From Anoplopoma fimbria (lineage: Eukaryota > Chordata > Actinopteri > Perciformes > Anoplopomatidae), in the NCBI RefSeq assembly GCF_027596085.1, contig NC_072449.1:22194334-22258333 (forward strand): 64,000 nt of DNA, given 5' to 3'. Positions 11,438 through 24,955 of this stretch are shown here, piece by piece. The position numbers and the translations under genes are program-made. How positions within the stretch are numbered: the stretch's first letter is position 1; each line of letters starts with the position of its first letter. The notes under the pieces are model-generated. The model was not told the origin of the DNA. It did no database searches and saw only the letters and a program-made list of their open reading frames with translations.

Positions 11438-14400
11438 TTGCACATCCTAAAGGCGCCATTAGCTGCATCAACTGCAATAATAAACCATTCTGAGGCAACT
11501 ATGGTCAAACACAAACTGCATCTTATTAGCATGTAGCCATTTCACTCAGTGAAAACAACCTATAGCTCCAAATAAAAGTCTGAACAAGTTGATAAACGAT
11601 ATGATATGTAAGCTCCTGTGAGACAGTATGGAGTAATAAGATATTTCAAACCTTAAGAAACTGGACGCGAAAGGGTTACACCAGTATTTGGACAATTATT
11701 TTATGTGCATGTGCAATTGAGCAGATTCTGGGATACGCTTCTGTACCTTTTCACATTTTTGGAAGATGCTCATGGACTTTGGGAAAGCAAAATCTCCTAG
11801 TCCAAAACAATACATTCATATAATCAGGCTCAAGGGAAGGGTTCAGGTTGTGTCCAAAGTCAGTATTAAGAAAGGGCCTATTGGCTGGTGGTAGAAAGGT
11901 GTGAATCTAGCACAATCTAGAGCTTCCTGTACAAATACAATTTCCTGCAAAATTAAGAGGGCTAAGAGTGCATAAAGGAGTAGTTCTCATAGGTGTTTGA
12001 ATGAGCTCTTCATCCTTCCGCTACCTGCTTTGAGGATATTTGATTGGCTACGTAATTACCTTAACATTGGTTAATTGCCAGTTAATTTACCTCTCATTGC
12101 AATCACATAACCCTCAAGTCTGCCAATCAGTAATTAAAAAAATCATGTATAAATCCAGTTCGATAAAACACACACATGCACACAAGCGAGTGCCCGAAAA
12201 ACGCCAGCGTGACACACACAGACACACACACAGTTAACAGATTCTCGGATTACTTGACAGTTTCATTAAGACAGATTACCGTGACCCTGAAGTTTTAATC
12301 TTCCAGATAAAGTGAAGCTGTTTTTACACCCATCCTCAAGGATGCACTTCATTTCCAACAACATCCAACCTGAGATGAGATTGGGCCTTTCTCAAATACA
12401 ATCTGAATTGCTTCAATTGATTAAACAGAAACCAGCAGGCTGAACAGAGCGGAGCGGAGTACAAACCCGTCCACACAGCCACTGGCGAGTGTGGACACAA
12501 GATTGAGGGTAAGATATCTGTGAGTGGCCTGGCACCTGAGTCAGAGAGATAGTCCTGCTCACTTGGGGAGGGAGGTGAGGGGGGTCCAATTGGAGACAGA
12601 CTGGGTGGCTTTGCCTGTGTTTCCCCCTTCAGGTAAATATTTTATGGATGTGCGATACAGTTCAGATGACAGTTGAGATGACTGAGAGTCGGCGTGCAGG
12701 CGACAAGGGTTCAGCGATTTATTAGACGTTGGGGGATGTGGCATGGGGGGAGAGTGAGGCTGAATCTGAGAAATGTGTTAGCAGCTGTTAATATAACGAG
12801 TTTCAAAATGACTCAGGTTTGTGCTCGCACGCGTACATATGCACGTGTGCGAGATGAGCGAGTGCTATCCGCAACCAGAGCCCATGAAAGGGAAGAGGCA
12901 GCAGCAGTACAGATGTGTCTCTCTCTGAGCCCAACATGAAACACAGGAAACAGCCTCTTTGATCATTACCTACCTGTCAGTCTGCCCTCCACAGGGACCG
13001 CCTGTTACGACTGCTGATGCACCGCACTGACAGGCCAGAAACACACGCAAACTCAAACGCATTGAGAAAAAAAATAAAAAAAAGCAGCACCGCTATGAGC
13101 CTGACTGCTGCCGGAATTCAGACTCGTCCCAGAGGGGGTATAACAATGACGACCAGTGGTATGGTGCAAAGCGTAGGTTTATTATTCCATATTTGGATTC
13201 CAATTAGCCTCAGCGACTGCGAGGCCTGCCGGGGTCCACATTCGCATCTGTAAAAACGAGCAATTTAGTCTCCACTCCCCGTGATTGTATGTTTGTTGAG
13301 TTTGGGAGGAAAAAAGCAGAAAGCAGTATGATCAAAGGGGGAACATGTCTAGAAGTGAGTCAAAAGCAAACAAGCTTTTTTGAGTTCATTTGTTTGACTC
13401 ACTGCTTCTACAGTTGATATCCTACAACCTGCTGAGAAAATGTTTAGACAAACAGGAAGACATGGAAACTACATGTGGACAGACAGCACTGGGAGGTGAA
13501 CGCCAAGTCCTTCCATCACTGGGGACCTACAAACATGTTGCTATGTTTATCTAAAATGAAGTGTCCTTTTCTGTAAATTTTACATATTTTACTTTTTATG
13601 AAAAGCTGGATCTAAAGCATCTGATGTTGATTTAGGCTTTTTTTTCTGTCCTCTCACACACGGCTAGTAGAAGTTGTTGTAAAGCTGTGTCTTGAAATGT
13701 TGCCTCAGCCACAGATTGCTGCAATTAAGTGGGTGTGAAAATTGTTGCTGTAAATGTTAGGATCAATGTCCAGATATAGTAAGGCAACAGAACTAAAAGA
13801 TTCTTCTTACTCGTGTCTTATTTTACTGATTGGATGGAATTGGCTCAGTTATGAAGATTTCGTAATACAGTCAACGAAAAATCTATTCACTTGTTTTTGG
13901 GGGAAGCAGAAGTCAAAGTCAGATGTTTAAAAACCTTGGCAAATAATACTAAAACTAAATGCCTCGAAACCACTTGGGGTAAATGAAAGAAAAAAATAAT
14001 AATTTGGTTGACCCAACCTTTCAAGGCTATGCTCCTTCTGTAAAGACACAGTAGGACTTGGGCTGAATGGGCTTCCGCCTCCATTCTGTCTGGCTTTGAC
14101 AAAAACTAATTTTGCAAACTACCTCCCAATGCGAAACTATCAAAAGGTGTCCCAAGGTGATGTGTTTGTTCTGTCTGTTTTGCCAGTGTATTGTGGGTTA
14201 ACAATTGTTGGTCAACACTTCTTTAAAAGGAAACCTCCACAGGCTCAGTTTGCTAAGCTTGTTAGGGGAATATGCAACCTCTTGATCATTCAAACAATTT
14301 CGAACTCCTCAACCCTTCGCTGCCTTTGACGCTTTCACTACGATCCCCGTTGCTTTTGTTCTCTTGATTTTTCTGTCACTGCTATTTCCAGCTTCCATAG

Positions 14401-15822
14401 GTTAAAGTTACCTCTTTAATCTCCATGTGCCCCCAACTGGCACTGGGTGTAAACAAAGAAGCAGTAGAATGCAGCAGGAAGTATACCCAAATTTATATGC
14501 CAAGCCTTGTGTGGCTGTGTTTCTATTTCATACCAGTTAGACTTTGTTGTTAGTGAACCACCCACATAACTTAGGGTGGTCACATTTGGTTGCAGCAATT
14601 TACACAGTTTAAGTTGTAATGACTTTTCCAATTCTTTCTCAGAAACAGCAAAGACACCTCTGTAACTACTTTGGGGATACACTGTGCGACCGCATCTCCG
14701 ACACCATTACCATACATTTTACTGCCAATGTTTGCAGTTTATTCTAATGGGAATGAGTCAATTTGTTTTGAGAGCAGGATGAGAATATGAGGACAGACGA
14801 AACATGCGGCAATGATGTCGGGTTGAGAAACATTATATTGTATATATTGCTCCAGATCAGAGCGCCAGATCTTGCAGCACAACATCAAAGGCGCTTTACA
14901 CCAAGCGAACCGGAGTCCGACTGACTGACAGACTCGCACATATTCACAGGAGCTTATTGCGTCGTGTGTTCGGCCGCGGCACAATGCGTCTGTACCTTCA
15001 AGTCAACACACATACTAATGAGATCACATCACACAACTTTCCCTTATCTCTCCCTGCGCATCTCACCTCAGATAAAAAAAGATTTGTATCCGTCTTTGCT
15101 TCAGCTGCCTGTGTACAATTAGAACGCAGACATTGTGCTGAGTAAATAATGCAGGGATTCATGCAGTGGAGGATGTATTGTGATTTTTATCAGAGTGGCC
15201 CCTGTTAGTGCTATTAAACAATACATTATTAGATTTGTTTTACTGTGTGGATGATTAAATAGCATTTTAATGTTATAGTTGGTTGAGATATACTAATTTT
15301 ACATATTTTTTTTGTTTTGTTTTGATGTATAACAATATATTATATTTTCAGCCTGACCTCATAGTAATACATTAAAAGACCAGGGCCTTTTAACAATGCA
15401 TTAACTGGTGGTGATATGTAACGTGTTAAAATGACATGCTGGGAAAGTCACATTGGGAAACATTACCAATGAAAAGTTAAACATAAATATATTTTGATCA
15501 CATTCCAGATGAGGAGGAGTTAAGAGTGGTCAGATACAGGACTTTCACATAGTAGGCCGCTGTTTGTGTCCAGTATGAAACCAAAACTAAACTTTAAATT
15601 ACTTCAAAGCTATGTAAGTTAAGTTATGTAAGAAACATACTTATTTTAACCAAAAAAATCATCTATTATTTGTTATACCTGACAAAGTATTTTTGTTGAT
15701 TGATGCTAAATTGTTTCCAAATGAAGTGCCACAACCAACTGTTAGGAGGCCATGGTCATTTCACATATTTCTGTGAGATAATGTAGCATTTTGACATGCT
15801 TATTGCAAGTTATTGAAATTGC
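11434..15822. other. Non-coding stretch without recognisable gene
   Basis: Mostly unique AT-rich DNA. 12240-12780 is somewhat more balanced and might be conserved. Short CA tracts lie near 12165-12235. From about 15340 to 15760 low-complexity AT-rich sequence dominates. I see no exon, RNA gene or transposon ends. Confidence 0.45.
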
Positions 15823-15892
15823 AAATGTAGTGGAGTAAAACCTACGAAATGACAAGTACATGCAGAACTTTACTTGGCAATTGTACTTTGCA
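15823..15892 (-). repeat. Fish MITE fragment (copy A)
   Basis: AATGTAGTGGAGTAAAA followed by TTTACTTGGCAATTGTACTT is an internal piece of the same MITE family, in the orientation opposite to the 26.7-kb copy. Confidence 0.45.
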
Positions 15893-16480
15893 CCATTGTA
15901 TTTTAATGTGTCTAATGTGAGCTAGAAACAAAAAAAACCAAATAAACAAGAGGCTTTAGATGCTAACTTTCAGTATTTGACAGTTTTCAAAACTCAGAAG
16001 AAACACATTTCTTTTGGGTCCAAAAAAGTATTGAGGTCTGATACCCAGCCCTGTATAGGCTACCAAGCACTGTAAGTCTGGTGGTCTCTTTGTTGCATAC
16101 TGTATCCCACCACTTCCCACAGAAATAATACTAAAACAAGGGTTCTAATAAAAAAAAAAAGCTACTGCTGCAGACAACAACAATAATCCAGCTGCTATTA
16201 CTAGTACTAATAGCAATGATAAAATGTGAATGTAGGGTGTTACACAGCCATCCTTGCCGGAGGAGGCGATGAACACAGAGGAGATGATGATCATAGAGGA
16301 AATAAAGAGAAGTCTGCTAATCTACGGCACAACACTTCTGACAACTCGTACGATTAGAGACGCCTCTCAGTCTAAATCAGTCTTCTATCTGCATGCTTAG
16401 CGCCATTACTTGCTTTGTGGGGTACTACCCTCAGGGGTGCATTGCCCACACAATGGTGGAGTGCCAAGCTGCACAGCACG

Positions 16481-16481
<1 letters not shown>

Positions 16482-16543
<62 letters not shown>
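16482..16543. repeat. (AC)31 microsatellite
   Basis: Uninterrupted AC run of 62 bases. It produces artefactual Thr-His and Val-Cys reading frames on both strands. Confidence 0.97.
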
Positions 16544-16546
<3 letters not shown>

Positions 16547-17752
16547 TGGACTTTCACTCACATAGTCAAGCTGAGAGAGATAGAGATGAATCAAATATGA
16601 TGATTACCAAGAAAAATTTCAGGAAAATCTTTACTGAAAGAGTCTCAACTCCCCAGCAGGAGTCTCTTTTCTTTCGAATTTAAATGCAAACTATTATATC
16701 CCAACCATTCTGCTAATACAGCCCCACCGACTGAGGGAGCTTTGGTGAACAGAAAAATGGCATTTGAATGTTGTTGGTTTTTTTTGCAGTGGTGAGAGTG
16801 TGTTTTTCCAGGAAGATCAGGTCTATGCATAGGGTATTGTTTGTTTTGGACGGAGAAGAGACCACCACTGGAATGCCAGAGTAAATAGCCGGGTTTGTCA
16901 GTTCTCTGTGCTGCTGTTTGGGATCCACAGCAACCACAGGATCAGCATCAGAGAACATTTTCATCCCTTGGCTTACAGACCTACTGAACTGTAGCTCTGC
17001 ATGCTCTTCCTAGCCTTACTGCTCTTAGCTGAGAGCCAGCTTATTCCTTGAAATAAAGAAAATGCCCCCACAACTGCTCCTCACATTTGATTTGTGCGCC
17101 AGGTTGTAGGAAGCATAGTTCATTGGCAACTTCAGCCTGGTATTTTTTTCTTTTTGTTGCAATATGAGGACATTATTAAAGCTGTTGCAGCTTGTTGTTG
17201 AGAGCATAACAATAGAATGACAAGAGGATGTTTTTTTTGCTTTTTCTTTCACCACTCTGCTTTGTATTTAAGAGGTGCAGGGTCCTGCAGTTGATTTTTT
17301 AAAATTAAATTAGCAGAGTCAATTTCAACACAGCAAAATACTTCACATACAACCTGGCAATAACACGGGCCTGTATAATGAGGTAAAATAAAGGCTAAAT
17401 GAATCCAAATCAGAGGAGTCATGGGACTTGGGGAATGTGCACTGTGAACAATTAGCTAGCTCATCCAGCATACGAATTAGCTGCAGGCACATTACGCACA
17501 TACTGTAAAGCTCATTACTTCTGCGAAACACACAATCAGTCGATCAAATTCAGTGACGGAGCAGGGAGCGAGCTCTGTCAGGATCCGCCTGTCATTCAAC
17601 TCTTTAACCCGCTGCTGCACCCTAATCACCCGGCGCAGACACAACGACAGCCTCATGTTGAGTTTTAACGAGTCATGCTTCGTTATGTGCAGGACTTTTC
17701 CCAGACTTTTCCCCCCTCTTTGATGGATGCTGACTGTTGTGATGCTTTCATC

Positions 17753-17773
17753 AAAAAAAAAAAAAAAAAAAAA
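17753..17773. repeat. Poly(A) tract of 21
   Basis: Twenty-one A residues followed by GAAAGAA. No recognised retroposon body precedes it, so origin as a retroposon tail is unproven. Confidence 0.9.
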
Positions 17774-20419
17774 GAAAGAATCCTTGAACGCAAACATCCC
17801 TGGTTAAACATAAAAGGGCTGAGATATTTTAAAACTGACATCACTTCAAAGGGAGTGAACACATTCAAAGGCTATCACAGAAAAGAGATTCAAAAGCCTG
17901 CTAGTCACCTGTAATCCACTGCTAATACTTGGTCCCCACAACTGCATATCAACATTCACACCGCTCACACACAGCTATATTGTTTGAATATACAGATACA
18001 CACCAGCAATGAGTGACTTGTTAATATTCAGCTGAACGCCAACAAAATGTACAGCCGCACAAATGTCTCACGTAGATATTTTGTAGTTGTAGATGCTTTG
18101 TCTGTATTGATTCGGCATGCCAAGAAGAAGAAGGATCTGCACACATACACGGATTATATCGTGAATATATCAGTGCCATTACAGATCAGCGGCTGTTTCA
18201 TAGTGACAACTATCCTGTGTGTGCCTTTTCTTCTCGGTGTCTCGTTCTTTCATCACATCACAGCTCTTTGTCTCTGCCTCCACGTTCTTTGAATGTGTTG
18301 CCTCAGTCAGTTGTGTGAGAGGTGTAGCTTTAAAAAGAGAAATACCTCACTTCTAAACAAACCAAGGAAGAAACTGTACCTTCAAAGGTTTTGTTATGTT
18401 GGTTTTTTTTTTACCACAAAAGAGGAGTGAAAAGTTGTTTAAGAGGACAGCACTGAATCTTTGATGCACTACAAACAAGCTTTAAATAGCAGTCTAGATA
18501 TTTATCACATCATTTACCAAATTATTTGTATCAGGTTTTCAACGGGCTCTTCATAACAAGTTAATAAGCTTTTAATTACTTTATACATGTGTAATAAGTC
18601 ATCCACCTACGTTTTATAGATCAGTTAACCAATAATAAGAACAAATTATGGGTTGCCAGGTTGTCAAAAATCCCTTTTTCCTTTTGGTTGATCCTTTCTA
18701 TTTAGTTATAATGCCCAGGCGGCAAATAATGACTAACAGGGACTCTCTGAACTCTGATTTGTTCCTCACTTTCTAATTAAACATCAAGTATGCAGTCATA
18801 AATGTTATTGGTTAGTATAAAACCGCTTTTCAATCAGTCATCATATATAATTGGATAAATGCTGTTTGTGGCTAGGTTTAATGGTCAGTTGCTTCAAACC
18901 AATCTGTAAATCCTAAATGAATTACTTATTAAATGGAAATAAAGCTATGAGTTTAAAACTTTTAAACCTTTTGTAGGAGGATGACTTATTAAAAATTGGT
19001 ATAATATGATTTTTTTGAATAAACACCAAAGCAACACTAGCACTATTGTTCTGTTAAGTAATCCCAGGCATCAGGCACAGTAAAAGTGTAAACAATGTAT
19101 AACAGAAGGAGGCTCTGAACATCAGCCAGTATACCCGTGGTGCAGTCGCAGTGAAAAAGAGAATTGCGCATTTTGGGAAGAACAGTTATGCTCTTAAGGG
19201 AAAAATGAGCTTCATCTTAAAGCTGCTCAGATTTCCATTTCCAGTTGATTGCTCTCTCAAACTGCTGTGTATTAGTTTGGCACAAGAGGAAGGAGAGTCC
19301 ACTCTATAAAACAAATCTTTAAACCATTTTGTTTCTGGGCATCTTCACTTCGACCCAAACATCAGCAGATTGTGCGAACAGACGAATGAAGCAAGTGAAG
19401 GAAATAAAATAAATAACGTGAAAATAAGTTTCTTGGCAAATCAGATAGAGAAGAAGATTATTTCCATGTCAGGCAACTAACAAAGTAATTTCTAATTTAT
19501 TTAGTTTAATACAAAGCCTCTGCTGCAAGCTGATTGGTATTCTGCCCTAATATGTATAATGTATATTTTTAACCATAGACATTTAGGATGCAGAGATGAC
19601 TTTAAATTTTAATTCAAAAGGAATCAGGTTCAATGCTAATGCAACTTCTAAAAATATTCCAGCGTTGTCTCTGTTATCAGCAAATTGTTGATGGATCAAA
19701 AGTGACAAATGAGAATGGTGTCGCAAAAAACTCTAAGGCTAAAGGCGACCACACTGCAGGTGAGGCTGATGATGATCTATGTCTTTGTAGGGTAAAAAAC
19801 ATAAAGCTGAAAACTGCTAATCTCTCCACTCTGATTATTGCTGTCACTTTAGATTTATCCATTGAATGTGTGCAGATTTGGCAGGCAATTTCATAGCCTT
19901 AAACACAATCTCCCTGGAAAATGCTAAGGTCAAGAGGGATCCATAAATAATCCCTAAGTCTGTGGCTCTTCTACTAAGCGTTATTCAAAGAGGATCGATA
20001 GGATGTTGTGATTCAAAAACACAGACCTATTCTTTTGCTTATCAGCAAATCTCTCTCCCAGCACTTTCTGGTAATCAATTATTAAAATCAACTTCACATG
20101 GCCCGTACGTGTCAACAAAATGGGGAAGTCAGATTTATTCTTTAGGCTAAGACTTTTGAAAGGTAATTTTTCATCTGAGTGGCCTTTAGCATTTCTTATT
20201 AAAATACATGATTGTTCTTGTACATTTATTTATTCAATGTGATAGCTCATTAGTCAGATTAATGTAATGTACTCTCTTCTCACTAGAAATGGTTTGCCTG
20301 CAAAGAAGGTCCGTCTCTCTGTATAAATAAATGACACAAGGTAAAGTTCAAGTTTTGTGCTTTTTGCCGAAACACTGACTTTCATTGTGCATCTATTTTA
20401 AAGTAGGGGGGATGCTAAA

Positions 20420-20780
20420 TTTAACTTTCAGTACTTCAGCTGTACAAAAGAACAACTCTCAGCTTTAAAAATTAAAATTTAAAATTTACTTAAAAGTATG
20501 AAAAGTAAACAGCATTTTAATGATGTCGCTGAGGTGGATCTACTTAAAAATAAGGTTATAGACACTGTAAAATACTTAATATGCTATTTAAAAGCCTGTA
20601 AATGTGAATCTGCCTATAACTGGGTCTGTCAAATTAAAAACAACTTTCTTATCTCTAAAAGTCTAAAATTGCACACATTTGAAATACTTTAGTTAAGTAC
20701 AAGTACCCCAGAATTGTGCTTAGGTACACTACTTTGGTAAATATGCTATGTAATGTTATTTAAATTACTTTCCACCACTG
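20420..20780 (+). repeat. Fish MITE copy ending CCACCACTG (copy B)
   Basis: The right end reads AAGTACAAGTACCCCAGAAT ... CTTTCCACCACTG. This is the characteristic end of an abundant percomorph MITE whose outer sequence is CAGTGGTGGAAAGTAA and which is rich in TACTT/AAGTA motifs. The left part (ACTTAAAAGTATGAAAAGTA) fits the interior. The left boundary is uncertain. Confidence 0.65.
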
Positions 20781-21027
20781 CTTGTGCCACATTATTTTTC
20801 ACTTCCTTTGGTCTGGATGTCATTTAACAAGACTAAAGCTGCCTTAACATAATAAGAAATATTCTCTTCGCTCACGGCGAGGTAGGGCGCAGAACCTAGC
20901 AGAGGTAAAGCACAGCGCAGGTATCAAAACAGTTGCCCTGATTATTTCATAGGTTGAGCTATGAAAAGTCAGCAGCAAAATTTAAACTTTGAGCTATAGT
21001 CAAAGTTGCTGATTTGAGCAGTTTGAT

Positions 21028-21325
21028 AATGTTTACAATGTTCACAATTTAGTTTAGCATGCTAATAATTGCAAATAATTTCTAGTAATCAATAATTACA
21101 AAATGCAACTAAGACTGATGGGAATGTAATTAGTTTTGCAGATATTTGACATCACTAATGTCATTATAATTCATCCTCAGATGAGCATGAATGTCTGTAC
21201 AAAATTTCATAGCAATCAATCTTGTCGCAGGGCTTTTCACTATAAATATCACAAATATCAACCTCATGGTGGCGTTTGAGGAAACGTCAGGGGCTTACCA
21301 AACTCTGTAGGATCCGTCCTTTTTG
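21028..21325 (+). repeat. Percomorph dispersed repeat, 'AATGTCTGTACAAAATTTCAT' family (copy 1)
   Basis: TAGTTTAGCATGCTAATAAT, ACTGATGGGAATGTAATTAG, TTCATCCTCAGATGAGCATG, AATGTCTGTACAAAATTTCA and CAACCTCATGGTGGCGTTTG follow the order of a very common fish repeat. A second, longer copy lies at 62935-63390. It has no coding capacity. The exact class was not determined. Confidence 0.7.
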
Positions 21326-22490
21326 AATACTAGCTAGCATCAAAAATTCAACTCTGTCATGTTCATTATTGTTTTATGATACATATACGTACTATCAATA
21401 ATAAAATGAGAAATTGATGAAATTCTACATCACTGTATCTTTATCCTGTCTTTTAGCAAATACAATCCTTACAGACACTTTTATTCAAAAGCATTAAGCC
21501 ACTTCGCCTGGGAGGATTATATCTTTAAATACACATACCCACTATTACTCTGATCACAATAGCACTGTGCAAATTCAGTATCACCTCACTTATCGCAGAG
21601 GATGGAGTGTTATTATTACCCTGGAAGGATGAACTTTAATTAAGTGGAAAGAAACTTGTTGAAATTAAATGACTAATTTATATATAGGCGCCAATAATAC
21701 AAGGAAACCTTTCCATTTGAGCAAGTTAGTGTACAAACAAAACCTGTGTTTAACAACTTCAATAACAAAGTCAGTTATTCATGTTTGCCCCCAGCAGTAG
21801 CACCTCTTAGGCTTCTGTGTAAAATAGCTGACGGAGAAGATAGATGGGAAGATGAGTCATTCTTTGGGAGCAATTTGACCAATCTTCAAATTCTCTTTGT
21901 CTGAAGTTAGAAGTTAAAAAGCTGCACATATAGTAGTGTGTAGGAGTCTGAGGACCACTTGGACTCTTAAAATGTTTATGCACAGAAATAAAAAACCTGT
22001 TAAAGTTCATGTTCATTGTCAGGCTTATGAAACAGCGCACCAGCTGTGCACAAGGCTTCCTCTGAAACAGTCGCTTGGTTTCACGCAGCAGCAGTTTAAA
22101 CCAACAAAAGTATTCAGACATACCGTGGGTGAGGGCTCGTCATTTTATAATTTACATATATATTAATTTTTTTAATTGTACTTCAAAATGTCAGTCATTT
22201 CCTGTATATTCACGACAGTGTATGAATGTTGGCTCTTAAAAATGACATTTGCATACTAATATTACACCAATTTGAAACACTTAACATCCTGGTTTACACA
22301 TTTTCAACATAAATAGCTTTAATAGCTAAAGTTTAATAACTGTATAGCTTGGAACCGTCTTATCTTGGGTCTCCTTTGGTCCCTTGACCTTTCATCTGAT
22401 GATAACAAGCGTTTTACCACCTTACTTTAGTTGTACAAAAACAAACCTTTGTGGGTCAATCACATTCTATTGACAACCTTTTTACTAGAC

Positions 22491-22557
22491 CAGAATCAGA
22501 ATCAGAATCAGCTTTATTTGCCAAGTATGCGTACGCATACAAGGAATTTGACTTTGA
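22491..22557 (+). repeat. Fish repeat 'AATCAGAATCAGCTTTATTTG'
   Basis: A triplicated hexamer (AGAATC x3) leads into AGCTTTATTTGCCAAGTATG, CGTACGCATACAAGGAATTT and GACTTTGATT. This is a known abundant fish retroposon-type tail. The internal GTATGCGTACGCATAC is palindromic. Confidence 0.65.
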
Positions 22558-22953
22558 TTTTCCGTCGCTCTTGTTTTGCATGTTTTAGCCAATTTCTGCC
22601 CTTTACTTTGCATCACAGTTAACCATTTTTCAAAAACGTACTGCTGCTATTAAGAATTTAAATTAATTTTGCTACTGTTCCAGTCAGCCATTGATTCCCA
22701 TTTAGTAACATTTTGTCAACATAACATAATTGTTCTGAGGTAATGCGGATCACACTTTTCATATTAAAGCATTTCCACACAATGATCATGTAAAATTGCC
22801 AATGACTAAAGCACAATGTGACAGATGGACACAACTCAAGCGACTATTAAGAGTCTGCTTGCTGATTTTCATAACGGGCGGAAATAATTGGAAATCAATG
22901 GAAGTCTGTAATTGTTAAAATCCTTGCAAACATTCTGATGCTTCTTTAGGTTC

Positions 22954-22956
<3 letters not shown>

Positions 22957-23045
<89 letters not shown>

Positions 23046-23057
23046 CACACACACACA
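22957..23057. repeat. Long (AC)n microsatellite, about 100 bp
   Basis: Nearly pure AC run broken once by ATGC at about 23043. It is the longest simple repeat in the window and is likely length-variable. Confidence 0.97.
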
Positions 23058-24694
23058 AAGACTTTTACAAGTAAAAACTGAGTAAAAACACAGGTCTGTA
23101 CTAATGCTGCCAACCATGTTTATGTGTTGTTGATACTTAAATCCATTGGGAGTCAATCTATTGAGTTTATCTTCTGGTGCTAAACAATTTGAATAAATAG
23201 ATAAAAATGATACTTCCAAATATAGTACATGTTTTTTTTTTTTAAAGTTTTTAGATAACATTTGTTTCTGCTATCCCAGGCAAATTCCTAGATTCCACAC
23301 TTGACTCGTCTCGCTCCAACTCTCAAAAGCAGAATCTGCATTACACATCGAAGCATTCAAATTGCTTCTCTTACTCTTGTGCAAAGTAGGACACACCTTT
23401 ACTCCGGGGAAATACTGCCCATCTCTACGGCTATTTGAGGAACTACTTACTCCCAAAGGTCTGATTTCTAAAGTCAACAGTATTTGTATAAAACGAAGCA
23501 CTGACTCATCTCCACTTTAAATGCCAACTTCAACTCGAGGGAAAAAAAAGGGGATGATGTCTTTTCCTTTTTACTATATCAGAAAAAAAGACAGCGATTA
23601 CAGATAAACACTGTTTACAAAATGTTCTAATACTGGCTGTTTGAGATGATGTGGATCCAGTGTTTGATCACAGTCCTAAGGCAATTTTTCAAATCTATCT
23701 GCACTACAAAACAGTCTGATGGAAAATGCATTTGCTGTGCTCTGATTACAGATTATTACAACCCAATGAACAAACATTTGTCTTGTCAACATCTCCAGTA
23801 TGAACTACTTCCTCATGATTGTGATGCTATTTGAATTTCAATCCGTGCTATTTTCCATGTCAAAAAGTCACTCTCATGTATTACTCATCAAATGTGAAAA
23901 AAGCTGATCACTGGGCATCCTGCTGGTCGCCGTGTATGAGGCAGACGCCATTTAACCACAACGTCCCCCCCACCCCCCACTCTTTCTTTTTCTTTCCACA
24001 TTTGTCCTGTCATCATCCACCTCCCACTGTTGTGGACAAATGTGTAATATGTGATTAAACTTGACTTGCTTTCTGTGAGAGAGTGCAACAATTGAGACCA
24101 AAAGGATGTTGCAGCCACAATATATACCTTTTGTCTTTATACATAAAGTATATTATTAGTCTACTTATTTCTAATATTTTATGGGCCCTAATTTGTTATT
24201 TCTTCCAAATAAGTGTAAATACATTTCTTATTATTTTATCCAAGTTATTATTATTTGATAATGATCTTGTCGAAATTAAATAATTTATGAACTGAAACAT
24301 AAACAAATGAACGGTCAGATGTAACCTAGTAGTGACAGTAGTGACATCATGTACTGTATGTGTTGATATACATCATTTTGTGTCAACATATGTATTTCAA
24401 CCTTATACCATAAAGCAAATATGCCATGTTAAGAGAAATGCAACATAATGCTTTGGATATTAAACTTACAGTATGGTTCGGGCTTATTTGTAGCTCTGTA
24501 TCACAGTTTAAGGCTACATCACTAAAATAAAAAACACAATACCTGCTGCAACACTTTTTGATCCTTTTTACTTTAAACGTCAATCACGAGTCAGACGATG
24601 TTACAGAAGAGCAGTCCTTATAAATAAGTTGATTAATCTTGTAATGCTACGGCAAAAAAACATATTCTAAACAATAATTTGATTTCTACTGTTT

Positions 24695-24955
24695 AGTAAC
24701 AGTTTGGGGAATGCCACTTTAATCTGCAACATGGCAATGCCCCCTTCCACAAAACAAGCTCCATAAAGATATGGTTCTCCACATTTTCTTGTAACCTGGC
24801 CGGCCTGTACAGAGCATTGGGGATGAGTTATCTGTTATGTAGGTTTGGTATAGAGCACTGATCCCTGCAGCCTTCCCAGAAGATTAATAATGCCCAGGTA
24901 ACAAGTGACTCACATACTGTCCACATACTTTTGGCTGTGTGTCATGTATATGAAA
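24695..24955 (+). mobile_element. Degenerate Tc1/mariner transposase 3'-end relic
   Basis: From 24727 one frame reads QHGNAPFHKTSSIKIWF, matching the Tc1-like transposase segment around the second catalytic Asp (family form QHDNAP.HK..SI..WF). Further on WPA...EHW resembles the family's WPAQSPDLNPIEHLW with the middle deleted. Downstream, CCTTCCCAGAAG, TAATGCCC and GTCCACATACTTTTGGCTGT match the end of a widespread fish Tc1-like element. The Asp codon is GGC (Gly) at 24733-24735, and stops and deletions follow, so the copy is dead. The 5' half is missing. The family match is from recognition, not a search. Confidence 0.75.

Larger units (their letters stand above)
15893..20419. other. Non-coding stretch, AT-rich
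   Basis: Contains the (AC)31 and A21 tracts listed separately. 16018-16070 (AAAAAAGTATTGAGGTCTGA) may be a repeat scrap. No gene recognised. Confidence 0.45.
21326..24694. other. Non-coding stretch, AT-rich
   Basis: Apart from the 22.5-kb repeat fragment and the long AC array, nothing identifiable is seen. Open frames around 22869-23261 are artefacts of the AC repeat. Confidence 0.45.

Noticed and set aside
16372..16683. Open frames of Thr-His or Val-Cys repeats
   Set aside because: They are translations of the (AC)31 microsatellite on both strands and have no independent coding evidence.
22869..23261. 130-codon minus-strand frame rich in Val-Cys
   Set aside because: The body is the long (AC)n array read on the reverse strand; flanks show no domain or splice signal.
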